The notes under the pieces were generated by a model that saw only the letters and a list, made by a program, of their open reading frames with translations, made no database searches and was not told the DNA's origin. A DNA stretch of 64,000 nt from Pelagibius sp. Alg239-R121 (GTDB taxonomy: Bacteria > Pseudomonadota > Alphaproteobacteria > Kiloniellales > Kiloniellaceae), in NCBI RefSeq assembly GCF_947331435.1, contig NZ_CAMZOF010000001.1, positions 744,001-808,000 of the forward strand. Reading direction: 5' to 3'. Shown one piece after another: positions 18,317 through 26,752 of the stretch (positions are counted from its first letter, which is position 1; every line of letters starts with the position of its first letter). A program made the translations under genes and the position numbers.

Positions 18317-18886
18317 TTATGCCTCGAATTCTTCTCTGGATTCCGCATCGATATCGATGCCCATCGTTAGTAAGTTACCGGCCGTTGCCGGGTCGATCCC
18401 AAGATTTACGGCGCGGGCAGCCTGTGCAGCCTTTGTCGTGATTGCCGTGAAGCCCTCGAGCGAGGATTCGAAAGACATCGAAGTTTTCCGTTCTGCAACG
18501 CTGGAAAGTGTGAGTTGCATGAAGCCCCCGCCACCCGTGCCGACACCTTCCTTATGATGATTACGCCGCGTGCCGAAGTAGCGTAGCTTGACCTCGGTCA
18601 GCTCCGGCCAAGCCAGATAACGCGAGAAATGGCCGTTGGGAGACTGACTGCTGGCGGGTCTTATCTGCGTCGCGATTCCCTGGTTATCAAGCGATACCTC
18701 CAGATACTGACGCTTCAGTGTGCGTAGGGCGAACACGGCAAAGAGGATCGTCAGGGCCCAGAATATCAGAGTCACGAACCAAGGGAGAGGACCTGAGAGA
18801 AGCACACCCAGAGTCACAATCAATCCTGCCGCGGCTCTCAAGTAGTCACCGATGACCGATTTAACGGGGTAACGATAGACGGTCAC
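18317..18886 (-). CDS. Uncharacterised two-TM membrane protein in the glycosyltransferase operon
   Basis: A 189-residue protein with two adjacent hydrophobic helices (about residues 13-32 and 35-52) separated by a tight GPLPW turn, then a soluble domain with VSLDNQGIATQIRP and FSRYLAWPELTEVKLRYFG, resembling a PH-like (bPH) or DUF-type membrane-associated fold. I infer a small inner-membrane accessory protein facing the cytosol. It is the last gene of the eight-gene operon and overlaps the deacetylase gene by 4 bp, which argues that it works in the same process. Confidence 0.65.
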   Translation of the reverse strand: MTVYRYPVKSVIGDYLRAAAGLIVTLGVLLSGPLPWFVTLIFWALTILFAVFALRTLKRQYLEVSLDNQGIATQIRPASSQSPNGHFSRYLAWPELTEVKLRYFGTRRNHHKEGVGTGGGGFMQLTLSSVAERKTSMSFESSLEGFTAITTKAAQAARAVNLGIDPATAGNLLTMGIDIDAESREEFEA

Positions 18887-19797
18887 GCCTTGCCTTTCCT
18901 CGCCGGCTTCTGCTTTTTCACCCCGTCGGCGACCGGAAGGTTCCGTTCCGGCGCGTCAGCTGCACTGTTCCTTGCGGGGTCTGGCGCCCCATCGTTGTTA
19001 TCAGCATGTGAAAATGCTTCGGAAGGTGCAAGTAACTTAGTTGCGGGATGCAGACTCAAGAACTCCAGAAGTTTGTCCAAAAAGTCCCAGCTGGCACTAT
19101 CGTGGACCAAGTGATGGGTCAGGATCCCGGTGGCTTCCAGGCTGCAGTGAGCGCTATCCGTTCGCGCGAAAGCCGCGCGTCGTGCGTGAAGATGATCGCA
19201 CAGCAGTGCCAGGGCTTCGGTTTCGCCCAGAAAACCGCGCTCGGGCTTCCAGCGTAGCAGATCCGCATGGGTATTGACCTGCAGAAGCCCCGGAGCCGGG
19301 AACGTCTGTTTGCGGGCTTTGTAGGTCGAGAGCCCGGTAAAGCCGCCGTCCCGCAGGCGCGGGACCAGTTCCGGCGTAATCCGGTTCCAGGGCGGCACCA
19401 AAACCGGCAACATCCTTTCACCGAAGAGAGTCTGTAGGCGATGACGTCCCGCAGTTAGTTGCTCGATGGTTTCTTCGATCGACGCTGCAGCGCTCAATTC
19501 AGTCTTCTTTTCGCCTTCAGGCGCGGTGTTTCGATGGGCAATGCCGTGCTGCAAAACGGAGATTTCGGCGGTTTCGGCCCCCGTCCAATCCGCCAGATAC
19601 TTGGCCAGCGCCGTTTCGCATTGTTCCGGGATGACGGCCAGCGCCAGTCCTGCGGAATGCTTCAGCGAAAGCGCCAGCAGGCGCTCCAGAGCAGCGCTTG
19701 GCGCCACGGCGTCATCGTCGCGCCACCAGAAGGTCGCATTCAGGCCGGCCTGCTGCCAGGCCCCCAGTTCCTGCCTGAGACCGTCCCATCCGGTCAT
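18883..19797 (-). CDS. Polysaccharide deacetylase-like (NodB-fold) protein
   Basis: 304 residues. The N-terminal motif FWWRDDDAV (about residues 23-31) supplies the catalytic Asp pair, LQHGIAHRN (about 102-110) the metal-binding His pair region, LVPPWNRI the PxxW-type motif, and ILTHHLVHD a late catalytic His region. Together these fit a metal-dependent carbohydrate esterase-4-type deacetylase, removing acetyl from N-acetylated sugars. No signal peptide is visible, so it would act in the cytosol on a nucleotide- or lipid-linked intermediate. The C-terminal ~50 residues are low-complexity and basic. Overlaps both neighbours by 4 bp. Confidence 0.75.
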   Translation of the reverse strand: MTGWDGLRQELGAWQQAGLNATFWWRDDDAVAPSAALERLLALSLKHSAGLALAVIPEQCETALAKYLADWTGAETAEISVLQHGIAHRNTAPEGEKKTELSAAASIEETIEQLTAGRHRLQTLFGERMLPVLVPPWNRITPELVPRLRDGGFTGLSTYKARKQTFPAPGLLQVNTHADLLRWKPERGFLGETEALALLCDHLHARRAAFARTDSAHCSLEATGILTHHLVHDSASWDFLDKLLEFLSLHPATKLLAPSEAFSHADNNDGAPDPARNSAADAPERNLPVADGVKKQKPARKGKA

Positions 19798-20978
19798 AGT
19801 GGGCTCCCAGCGGACTGCTTCTGCGCCGCTGCACGGACAAGCGCCGCGCTCCGTTCAGCACCGGAGGTATCGAGGTGATGGAGAAGATCTGCGGGATCAC
19901 TCGCCAACAAAGCGTCCTCGATGCCGGCGGCCAGGCTCTCGGCGTTCAGGCGGTCTTCCCTAATCACGGTGGCGACGCCGCGCTCGGCCAGCAGTTGAGC
20001 CCTGAGCGCCTGTTCGGTCTGTTGCGTGGCTGCAAAGGGAACCAGGACGGCAGGGACGGAGGTCGCCAATATATCCATCACCGTATTGTAGCCGGCCTGG
20101 CTGATGGAAAGCCGCGCGTGTGACAGCAGTTCCGTGAAGTCGGGACGGGCGCGTTCGAGAACTACACCCTCGCTACAGTGGCTCTGGAGTCTGTTAAAGG
20201 TCTCTTCGGCTAAATTCGGGCCCGCCAGCAGGCGCCAAGGCACGCCCGAGAGCGACGTCATGGGACGTGCCGCCAGTGCGGCTTCGATGAGAGGCGCGGC
20301 AACGGCCCCGCCGCCTGCAGAGACAATGACCTCGCCATCATGACGCTGTCGGCTGGGGAGGGCGTTGGGTGCGGCCTCAAGCACGTAACCGGTGTAGCGA
20401 ATCTTGTCCCGAAAGCTTTCGATGGCGGGGAAAGAGCGTTCGAGCGGCACGAATTCAGGATCGCCGTGCACCAGAACCTGATCGAAGTAGTCTTCGACAG
20501 CCTTGATGATCCACTCGGTCTTGCCCGGTTTCTTGTGGGTGGTCAGCACGTCACGTAAGGAACAGATGATCTGCGGTCGTCTGGCTGACGCTTTGGCGGC
20601 ATCGAGCAGCGGCATCAGTTCGAAGCGCATCTGGCGTCGGCCGAAAGGGAACATTTCAAAGAGCAGAACCCGTGGTTTGTGTTTCGCCAGGAGTTCGAGC
20701 AGGATGTCCCGCCGTGCCGCTTTGCCCCGATCGTCAAGTTCGCGTCCCGTCTCGTCCACCAATGTGCTGAAACTCTCATCCAGCGTGCGCAACGGCGGCA
20801 GCTGTACGAATTCACAGCCACCGACATCGGTTTCGGGCACCGGAAGTCCGCCAGAGACAAAGACTACCCGCAGTCCGGCCCGGTCCATGGCGCGGGCCAG
20901 GATGCAGGCCCGACGCAGGTGCCCGATGCCCAGCAGGTGCTGGACGTAGAACAGGACATCGGCGGCTTCGGTCGGCAT
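19794..20978 (-). CDS. Glycosyltransferase, MurG/GT28-like fold, copy 1
   Basis: 394 residues. The N-terminal Rossmann domain opens with DVLFYVQHLLGIGHLRRACILA, a GxGH-type acceptor loop like MurG, and has RPQIICSLRDVL before the linker; the C-terminal donor-binding domain contains ISAGGG-like VSAGGGAVAAPLIEA, the RPDFTELLSHARLSISQAGYNT segment and PFAATQQTEQALRA. Donor and acceptor sugars are unknown. It is clearly paralogous with the gene at 21570: both share VQHLLGIGH, FVSGG, FVQLPPLR and EMFPFGRRQMRFEL. Four bases separate it from the phosphatase gene upstream. Confidence 0.8.
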   Translation of the reverse strand: MPTEAADVLFYVQHLLGIGHLRRACILARAMDRAGLRVVFVSGGLPVPETDVGGCEFVQLPPLRTLDESFSTLVDETGRELDDRGKAARRDILLELLAKHKPRVLLFEMFPFGRRQMRFELMPLLDAAKASARRPQIICSLRDVLTTHKKPGKTEWIIKAVEDYFDQVLVHGDPEFVPLERSFPAIESFRDKIRYTGYVLEAAPNALPSRQRHDGEVIVSAGGGAVAAPLIEAALAARPMTSLSGVPWRLLAGPNLAEETFNRLQSHCSEGVVLERARPDFTELLSHARLSISQAGYNTVMDILATSVPAVLVPFAATQQTEQALRAQLLAERGVATVIREDRLNAESLAAGIEDALLASDPADLLHHLDTSGAERSAALVRAAAQKQSAGSPL

Positions 20979-20982
20979 GGAG

Positions 20983-21573
20983 TTACCTGGTTGTCAGCGG
21001 GATGTTGAGGCTTTCCACCACTGCCGTACCGTCAGGCGACAGGCGGAAGGCATGGCAGCAGTCGTTCAGAAGCTTGGTTGGCGGCTTTCCGGTCATATCC
21101 CAGCCGCTCGCGAGCGAATAGAGTGCGCGGATGATGCCCTTGTGGCTGATGGCGGTGGTCGGCTCCCCTTTCTCGCCCAATTCGCTGAGCAGGGGCTTGA
21201 GCCGGATTTGCAGATCGCGCGGACTTTCACCTCCGGGCGGCTGCAGGTCCAGTCCCTTGGCCTCGTTCTGAACCATTTTGTCGCCCAGTTCCCGGCGGAG
21301 GTCGGTGAGGCGCCAGCCTTCCCATTGCCCCCAATGCATCTCCCGCAGGCGCTCGTCGATCTGAGCATCCGGATGCTCCAGCAGGGCGGCGGTCTCGCGG
21401 GCCCGCAGCAGGGGACTGGTCAGCCAGCGGCTGGCGCGCGCTTCATCTGGCAGGCGCCAACCTGGTATATCCACGCGTGCCGTCTCTGAAAGACCGATGT
21501 CGCTTTGCCCCTGAATCCGGCCTTCCGCGTTCCAAGAGGTCACGCCGTGGCGAAGGATGAAGAGCAGGGTCAT
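20983..21573 (-). CDS. Histidine phosphatase (phosphoglycerate mutase-like) family protein
   Basis: 196 residues with the phosphohistidine motif LRHGVTSWN (H9), the second active-site segment SPLLRARETA, the acidic residue in EMHWGQWEG and the late His in TAISHKGIIRAL. A cytosolic phosphatase acting on a small phosphorylated compound; the family covers sugar phosphates, alpha-ribazole phosphate and others. Lying between two paralogous glycosyltransferase genes and overlapping one by 4 bp, it probably removes phosphate from a sugar intermediate of this pathway. Confidence 0.85.
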   Translation of the reverse strand: MTLLFILRHGVTSWNAEGRIQGQSDIGLSETARVDIPGWRLPDEARASRWLTSPLLRARETAALLEHPDAQIDERLREMHWGQWEGWRLTDLRRELGDKMVQNEAKGLDLQPPGGESPRDLQIRLKPLLSELGEKGEPTTAISHKGIIRALYSLASGWDMTGKPPTKLLNDCCHAFRLSPDGTAVVESLNIPLTTR

Positions 21574-22802
21574 GGCGCCCTGCCTTCGGTTTGACCGTTT
21601 TCATGATCTGAAAGCAGGCTTTCGATCCGCTTTGCGGTGTTTCGGGCGCCGTCGGTGTCCAGCTTGAGGCGGCTTGTGCCGCTCCGGCCGAATTCCGCCG
21701 CGATGGCCTGGAGCAGGCTGTCGGCGGTCAGATCCTGTTCTTCGACGAGCGTGAGGGCGTCACGACCGGCAAATAACCTTGCACGCAGGGTCTGCTCGGT
21801 CTCAAGGCCGCCTGAATAGGGCACGATGACCCTTGGGCACCCGGCGCGCAGCACCTCCATGACGGTGTTGTAGCCGCCCTGACTGATCGAAAGGCGACAG
21901 TTGGGCAGCAGTGACGTGAAATCGGGGCGGGAGCGCTGGACCATCACGTTGTCGCGGGCTTGCGCCTTGAAGGCCTGAAAATCAACTTCCGGCAGGCTAT
22001 GACCGATGAGGATCCGCCAGCGGCAGTCTTTCAGGTGTGCCAGCGCCGGCGGCAGTCTCTGGCTTGCGGCCAGGGCGGCGGTGACCAGGGCCTCGCTAAC
22101 CGCGCCGCCGCCGGTCGAGACCAGGATTTCGTCGATCCCGTCGCTGGGATGCGGCGGTTTATCGACCGATTCATCAACAACGTAACCTGTATATACAACC
22201 TGGTCGGCAATTTCGTGTAAGGGCGGAAAAGTCTCGTCGAAGGGAATGAGATCGGGGTCGCCGTGGACCAGGGCGAAATCAAACACGCGCTGTATCCAGT
22301 CGATCATCTCAGCGATGCGCTCTCGTTTGGGCGGCTCCACCAGGATATCGCGCACCGACGACAGGATCAGGGGTCGGTGTGCCGCGGCGTGGGCGGATTC
22401 CAGCAGGGGCCGAAGTTCAAAGCGCATCTGACGGCGTCCGAAGGGGAACATCTCAATCAGCAGCGCCCGCGGCCGCTCCTGCTCAAAGACCGACAGGAGT
22501 TGGGCACGGCGTTCGGCTTTGAAGCCATCGTCGGCTTCCTGGCCCTGTTCATCGACCAGGCGGCGAAAATGAATGTCTTCGGCACGCAGAGGCGGCAGCT
22601 GGACGAACTTCGCGGAACCGGTGTTCAGCCCAGGCACTGACATGCCGCCGGAAACGAAGGTCACTTTCAGGCCTTGCCGCTCCATGGCCCGGGCAAGGGT
22701 TGCGGCGCGTTTTTGATGGCCAATCCCAAGCAGATGCTGGACATAGAAGAGCACATCGGTCCGCTGGGAATCATTCGTCAAACTGTTCTGCACCTGGCTC
22801 AC
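21570..22802 (-). CDS. Glycosyltransferase, MurG/GT28-like fold, copy 2
   Basis: 410 residues, close paralogue of 19794-20978 with the same motifs in order: TDVLFYVQHLLGIGHQKRAA at the N-terminus, FVSGGMSVPG, EMFPFGRRQMRFEL, LVHGDPDLIPF, VSTGGGAVSEALV opening the donor domain, and RPDFTSLLPNCRLSISQGGY near residue 300. The two copies probably add related sugars in succession, or the same sugar to different acceptors. Four-base overlaps with both neighbours. Confidence 0.8.
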   Translation of the reverse strand: MSQVQNSLTNDSQRTDVLFYVQHLLGIGHQKRAATLARAMERQGLKVTFVSGGMSVPGLNTGSAKFVQLPPLRAEDIHFRRLVDEQGQEADDGFKAERRAQLLSVFEQERPRALLIEMFPFGRRQMRFELRPLLESAHAAAHRPLILSSVRDILVEPPKRERIAEMIDWIQRVFDFALVHGDPDLIPFDETFPPLHEIADQVVYTGYVVDESVDKPPHPSDGIDEILVSTGGGAVSEALVTAALAASQRLPPALAHLKDCRWRILIGHSLPEVDFQAFKAQARDNVMVQRSRPDFTSLLPNCRLSISQGGYNTVMEVLRAGCPRVIVPYSGGLETEQTLRARLFAGRDALTLVEEQDLTADSLLQAIAAEFGRSGTSRLKLDTDGARNTAKRIESLLSDHENGQTEGRAP

Positions 22803-23956
22803 AGCCTGATCTCCCCATGAGGCTTTGCCGCAAGTGCACGCTGCAGAATAGCGTCGAGGTCTTGGGAGGCGGCCGTAAGATCGTGCTCCATAGCGGCTTT
22901 CTGTGCTGCCGCTGACGCCATGCTTATTCGCCGTTCCGGCTGGTCGAGCAGGATTGCAACTGCCGACGCAATGGCATTCCCGTCTTCAGGTTGGGTCAAG
23001 AGACCCGTCACCCCATCCTCGACGATGGCGGGGACGCCGCCTGTTCTGGCCGCAACTACGGGAAGGCCGCTGGCCTGCGCTTCCAGCAATGCCATGCCAT
23101 AAGCCTCATTGACGGCAGGCCAGACCAGAAGATCACTGGCAGCGTAGATTTCCCGCAGGGCCTCAGGGGGCTGTTCACCCAAGAACCGCAAACGCGCCGG
23201 ATCGATCGAACCGAATGCCTGCTCGACGTCCTGTTTGGCCGGTCCGTCGCCCACGATTAAGATTTGCCAGGGGTGGTCCTGCAGCCCCGTCAGGGCCTTG
23301 CTCAGCAGCCGGTAGGAGGCCAGTTTGTCGCCCCGCCTCATCATTGCGACACTCAGCAGCCAGGGCTGATCCGGGTCCAGCTTGAATGTTGACGACAGCT
23401 TCCTTTTGGCCTCTTGGACTTCAGGCGCCTGTAAGCGAAGGCGGCTGATGTCCAGAAAAGGTTTAATGGGTTCCAGTGTTATGCCATCCGGCAGGCAGGC
23501 CGCATCGTGGGGATTGACGGTGATGACAGCGGCGCTTTGGGCCAGGGCATCCAGCGTGGCCTGATGTCCCAAGTCCCAGGGGCCGCCTGCACGCTTGTAG
23601 GCGACCGAGGCCTCGGCCACAAGATATGGGATATCGAGGCATTTGCAGACTTTGGGGCCGACCCAGTCCGGAGCCTTGTAGTAGAGATGATAGGTGAACC
23701 AGGCTTGCGGGCGCTGGCCCTCGGGCCTGGCGTCATAGCGCCGCAGAAGACGCTCGGCGAGGCCTTCGCCCAGCCGTTTCAGGCGGTTTTGGCGTGCGGG
23801 GTCGCCCTTGGCATCCCGGCTGCGCAGACGGGAAGCAAGCTCGACCCTATGTCCTGCCTGCTTGAAAGCTTCGAGAAACAGCTGGGCCATATGGCGATCG
23901 CCGGACGGCACCGGATGGTCGGGCGGCTTCATGGGTGCGTAGAAGGCGATACGCAT
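22799..23956 (-). CDS. Glycosyltransferase family 4
   Basis: 385-residue GT-B retaining glycosyltransferase. The N-terminus MRIAFYAPMKPPDHPVPSGD has the short-linker acceptor loop of GT4, ILIVGDGPAKQDVE marks the start of the donor domain and the EX7E region is EAYGMALLEAQASGLPVVA. The YEEAS-like order and the IVEDGVTGLL end are standard for GT4. It starts one base inside the stop of the preceding gene (TAATG) and overlaps the next by 4 bp. Confidence 0.88.
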   Translation of the reverse strand: MRIAFYAPMKPPDHPVPSGDRHMAQLFLEAFKQAGHRVELASRLRSRDAKGDPARQNRLKRLGEGLAERLLRRYDARPEGQRPQAWFTYHLYYKAPDWVGPKVCKCLDIPYLVAEASVAYKRAGGPWDLGHQATLDALAQSAAVITVNPHDAACLPDGITLEPIKPFLDISRLRLQAPEVQEAKRKLSSTFKLDPDQPWLLSVAMMRRGDKLASYRLLSKALTGLQDHPWQILIVGDGPAKQDVEQAFGSIDPARLRFLGEQPPEALREIYAASDLLVWPAVNEAYGMALLEAQASGLPVVAARTGGVPAIVEDGVTGLLTQPEDGNAIASAVAILLDQPERRISMASAAAQKAAMEHDLTAASQDLDAILQRALAAKPHGEIRL

Positions 23957-25236
23957 TACTTTTGCTCAAAGCGCGATAGTAGGGCGTCGACGCCGCTTTG
24001 CATTGCGAATTCGCTTCTGACCCGCTGACAGCCTGCGGTCGCCAGCCTGTGCCTCCTGGCGGGATCAACGATCAAATTCCGAAGCGCCGCCGCCAGATCA
24101 TCGGGGCTTTCGGGCGGGACCAGCAACCCGGTTTCACCGTCGCGGATCAATTCAGGAATGGCTGACACGGCCGTGGAAACGCAGGCGACCGCCTGGCTTT
24201 GAGCTTCCATCAGCACATTTGGCAGGCCGTCGCGGTCACCGTCGCTTCCGATCCGGCTGGCAAGCACGAAAAGATCCGCCTTGCGATAGTTTTCCAGCAC
24301 GACTTCCTGCGGCTGGGCGCCGAGCCAGTCGATGCGCGTGTCGATACCGAGTTTCCGGCCGAGGGCACGCAGTTTGTCCGTCAGTTTTCCGCCGCCGATA
24401 TGTACAAGGCGCCACTGCAGTTCCTTGGGCAGCTGTGCCAGGGCCGTCAGAAGGTCATTATAGCCCTTCTTTTCTACCGCCCGCCCCACCGAGAGCAGGA
24501 TAACCGGATTTTCGGGATCGCTGCCGTCACCTTGCTTTGCGTTGCTGTCGTCATTGTCATTGCCCGCAGAGTCTGGTGTTGACGGATCAGGGGCGTGCGC
24601 AGCGTTAGGACCAAAGCGGGTCAGGTCCAGGCCATGATAAACAAGTCCGACCTTGTCGGGATCGGGGGCAAGTTCGGCGAGATGGTCCCGGCCGACCTCG
24701 GTGCAAGTCACCAGCCACTCCAAATCCGCCAGTTTCTCGCGCTTTTCCCACTCCGGCGTGGTCCAGATGTCCTTTGCATGAGCGGAAGCCGACCACGGCA
24801 AACCAGTCATGACAGCGGCATAGCGGGTGACCGAGGCGGGGGTATGCAGGAAATGGGCGTAAAGCTGCTTGATGCCTGCCGGCAATTCTGCGGCCAGCAC
24901 GCAGGCCTGACCGAACCGGCGAATCCGATTTGGAGTGCGGTCCCGCAACAGATCGCGCAGGAAAATGCTGCGTGCCTTCCGGTAGCCCGGCAACTTGGCG
25001 GCTTTGCGCCAGGCCCGCCAGACGCGTGCGGGCTCGTCGTGCAGATATTCCGGCAGATAGGTGACTTCAGCCGTGATCTCGCGGTGGACCGGGTGAATCG
25101 ACGTATCCGTCGGATGACGCAGCGAGAAGAAATGCAGGTGAAGGCCGCGTTGCTCCAGAGCCAATAGCTCCTGCGCGATGAACGTTTCCGACAGGCGCGG
25201 ATAGCCTTTCAGAATGACGGCAATGCTGGGTGTCAT
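23956..25236 (-). CDS. Glycosyltransferase family 4 (WcaL-like)
   Basis: 426 residues. The opening AVILKGYPRLSETFIAQELL is characteristic of colanic-acid-type WcaL/AmsK transferases. A low-complexity Asp/Asn-rich insert (about residues 225-245) precedes LLSVGRAVEKKGYNDLL, and the donor-site acidic motif is GLPNVLMEAQSQAVACVSTA, where the second Glu of EX7E is less clear because Asn-Val-Leu-Met-Glu replaces the usual order. Presumed inner-membrane-associated, using an NDP-sugar. Its presence supports an exopolysaccharide or glycolipid pathway. Confidence 0.87.
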   Translation of the reverse strand: MTPSIAVILKGYPRLSETFIAQELLALEQRGLHLHFFSLRHPTDTSIHPVHREITAEVTYLPEYLHDEPARVWRAWRKAAKLPGYRKARSIFLRDLLRDRTPNRIRRFGQACVLAAELPAGIKQLYAHFLHTPASVTRYAAVMTGLPWSASAHAKDIWTTPEWEKREKLADLEWLVTCTEVGRDHLAELAPDPDKVGLVYHGLDLTRFGPNAAHAPDPSTPDSAGNDNDDSNAKQGDGSDPENPVILLSVGRAVEKKGYNDLLTALAQLPKELQWRLVHIGGGKLTDKLRALGRKLGIDTRIDWLGAQPQEVVLENYRKADLFVLASRIGSDGDRDGLPNVLMEAQSQAVACVSTAVSAIPELIRDGETGLLVPPESPDDLAAALRNLIVDPARRHRLATAGCQRVRSEFAMQSGVDALLSRFEQK

Positions 25237-25258
25237 GACTCGTGCTTTTGAACCGCGG

Positions 25259-26503
25259 TCAAGATCTGCCGGGCATGGCGGTCTCTTCGCCGCCGTCTTG
25301 AAGCGCTGTAAGGCCGGTCCGGCGCCGGGAGATCCATTGTTTGGTCAGCTTGACCACGTTGCGGCGACCGTCCAGCAGCCCTGGAACGACGGTTTCCGAC
25401 GGCAGGCGCTGTTGAGGTAAATTGCGCAGGGCCGTCGCCATGGTCGTGGCATCTCTCTCGCCATCATCGCTCAGCATGGTGAGCAGGCCGAGGTCCTGTG
25501 CCCGGGACGCGCGGATGAACTGCTCCAGGCGCGGCTCGGTCCTTGGGACGATCAAAGCCCGTTTGTCGAAAGACAGAATTTCGCAAAATGTGTTGTAGCC
25601 ACCCATGCCGACCACGGCCAAAGCCCGCTTTACGAAGGCTTCCAGTTGGGCATCGAAGGTGATGGCCTCCACATTGTCGAGCCGGTTTACCCGTTCAATG
25701 AACTCACTCTGCAGTTCCGACCCCATAAAGGGGCCCAGCACGATCAGGGCAGGATGCGGCAGATCGGGGTCGCTCTCGTAGGCGCGCAGAACCCAGTCGA
25801 TGATGGCCTCGCCGTCACCGCCGCCGCCGACGGTGACCAGCAGAAAGGGCTCTTTGATCTTTTCCAGTTTGGGCTGTGGCGCGTCCTCCGTGGTGCTGCG
25901 CCGGAGATAGCCCGTATAGGTTACCTTGCGGTGAACCGATGGCGGCAGGTCGATGCCTTCCAGCGGGTCGCAGATCTGAGGCAGGCCGTAGATCCAGATA
26001 TCGTCGTAGTAGTTGCGCAGAGCCGGCTCTACGCCTTTGCGCTCCCATTCCGGCGCCAGAAGATAGGGCTCGTCCATCACGTCGCGCAGGCCCAGCACGC
26101 AGGGCGTGCCGCGGGCTTTCAGCATCTCGAGGGTTGCTTTGACCTCGCCGCGCAGGCCCAGTGGCTCCTTGTCGACGATGAAGATGTCCGGATCGTAAAC
26201 CTTGGCGGTATGTTCGATGATCGAGGACCGGATGGCCAGGGTGTCGCTGATGTCGATGCGCAGGCTCAGGGAGGTGTAATCCCCGTCGCGCAGTTTGATC
26301 ACGCCCGGAATTCGCACGAAGTCGACACGCGAAGCGAAACCGTAATTCCCGATAATGGGTGAACCGGACAGAATCAGGACCGACAGATGGTCCTCGGCCT
26401 TGGCCAGCGTATGGGCGATTTCACGGCACCGCCTCAGATGTCCGAGCCCAAAGCTGTCGTGGCTATAGATTAAAACGCGCGTGTCGCGCTGGCTTTGGGC
26501 CAT
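25259..26503 (-). CDS. Glycosyltransferase, MurG/GT28-like fold, divergent third member
   Basis: 414 residues. The opening VLIYSHDSFGLGHLRRC matches the GxGH acceptor loop of the two other MurG-like copies, but the rest has diverged; LLVTVGGGGDGEAIIDWVL begins the donor domain and VVGMGGYNTFCEILSFDKRA with VPRTEPRLEQFIRA matches the sugar-nucleotide region. It is the first gene of the eight-gene operon, 22 bp before the GT4 gene, and shares a 249-bp gap with the divergent ABC gene at 26753. Confidence 0.82.
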   Translation of the reverse strand: MAQSQRDTRVLIYSHDSFGLGHLRRCREIAHTLAKAEDHLSVLILSGSPIIGNYGFASRVDFVRIPGVIKLRDGDYTSLSLRIDISDTLAIRSSIIEHTAKVYDPDIFIVDKEPLGLRGEVKATLEMLKARGTPCVLGLRDVMDEPYLLAPEWERKGVEPALRNYYDDIWIYGLPQICDPLEGIDLPPSVHRKVTYTGYLRRSTTEDAPQPKLEKIKEPFLLVTVGGGGDGEAIIDWVLRAYESDPDLPHPALIVLGPFMGSELQSEFIERVNRLDNVEAITFDAQLEAFVKRALAVVGMGGYNTFCEILSFDKRALIVPRTEPRLEQFIRASRAQDLGLLTMLSDDGERDATTMATALRNLPQQRLPSETVVPGLLDGRRNVVKLTKQWISRRRTGLTALQDGGEETAMPGRS

Positions 26504-26752
26504 TAAGTGTTCTCTTCATTCCCTTCCGGCCTGGTTTTGCGGCCGGCCCGTCTCACCCGGGCGCGGATGATTGCACAGTATCGCTGTCTCAACCAGTGTG
26601 CAGAAGCAAATTTCAGCAATTAGCCGGTTACTGTCTCCAGCAAACCCGGGGCGTAACGTTTGTTCCCGCGGTGTTTACCGTCATTGGGTCATCGTTTATG
26701 GTCCAAAATTCTGGAAACCTGAGTCAGAACCGAAAGCAGTCGATCCGGCTTT

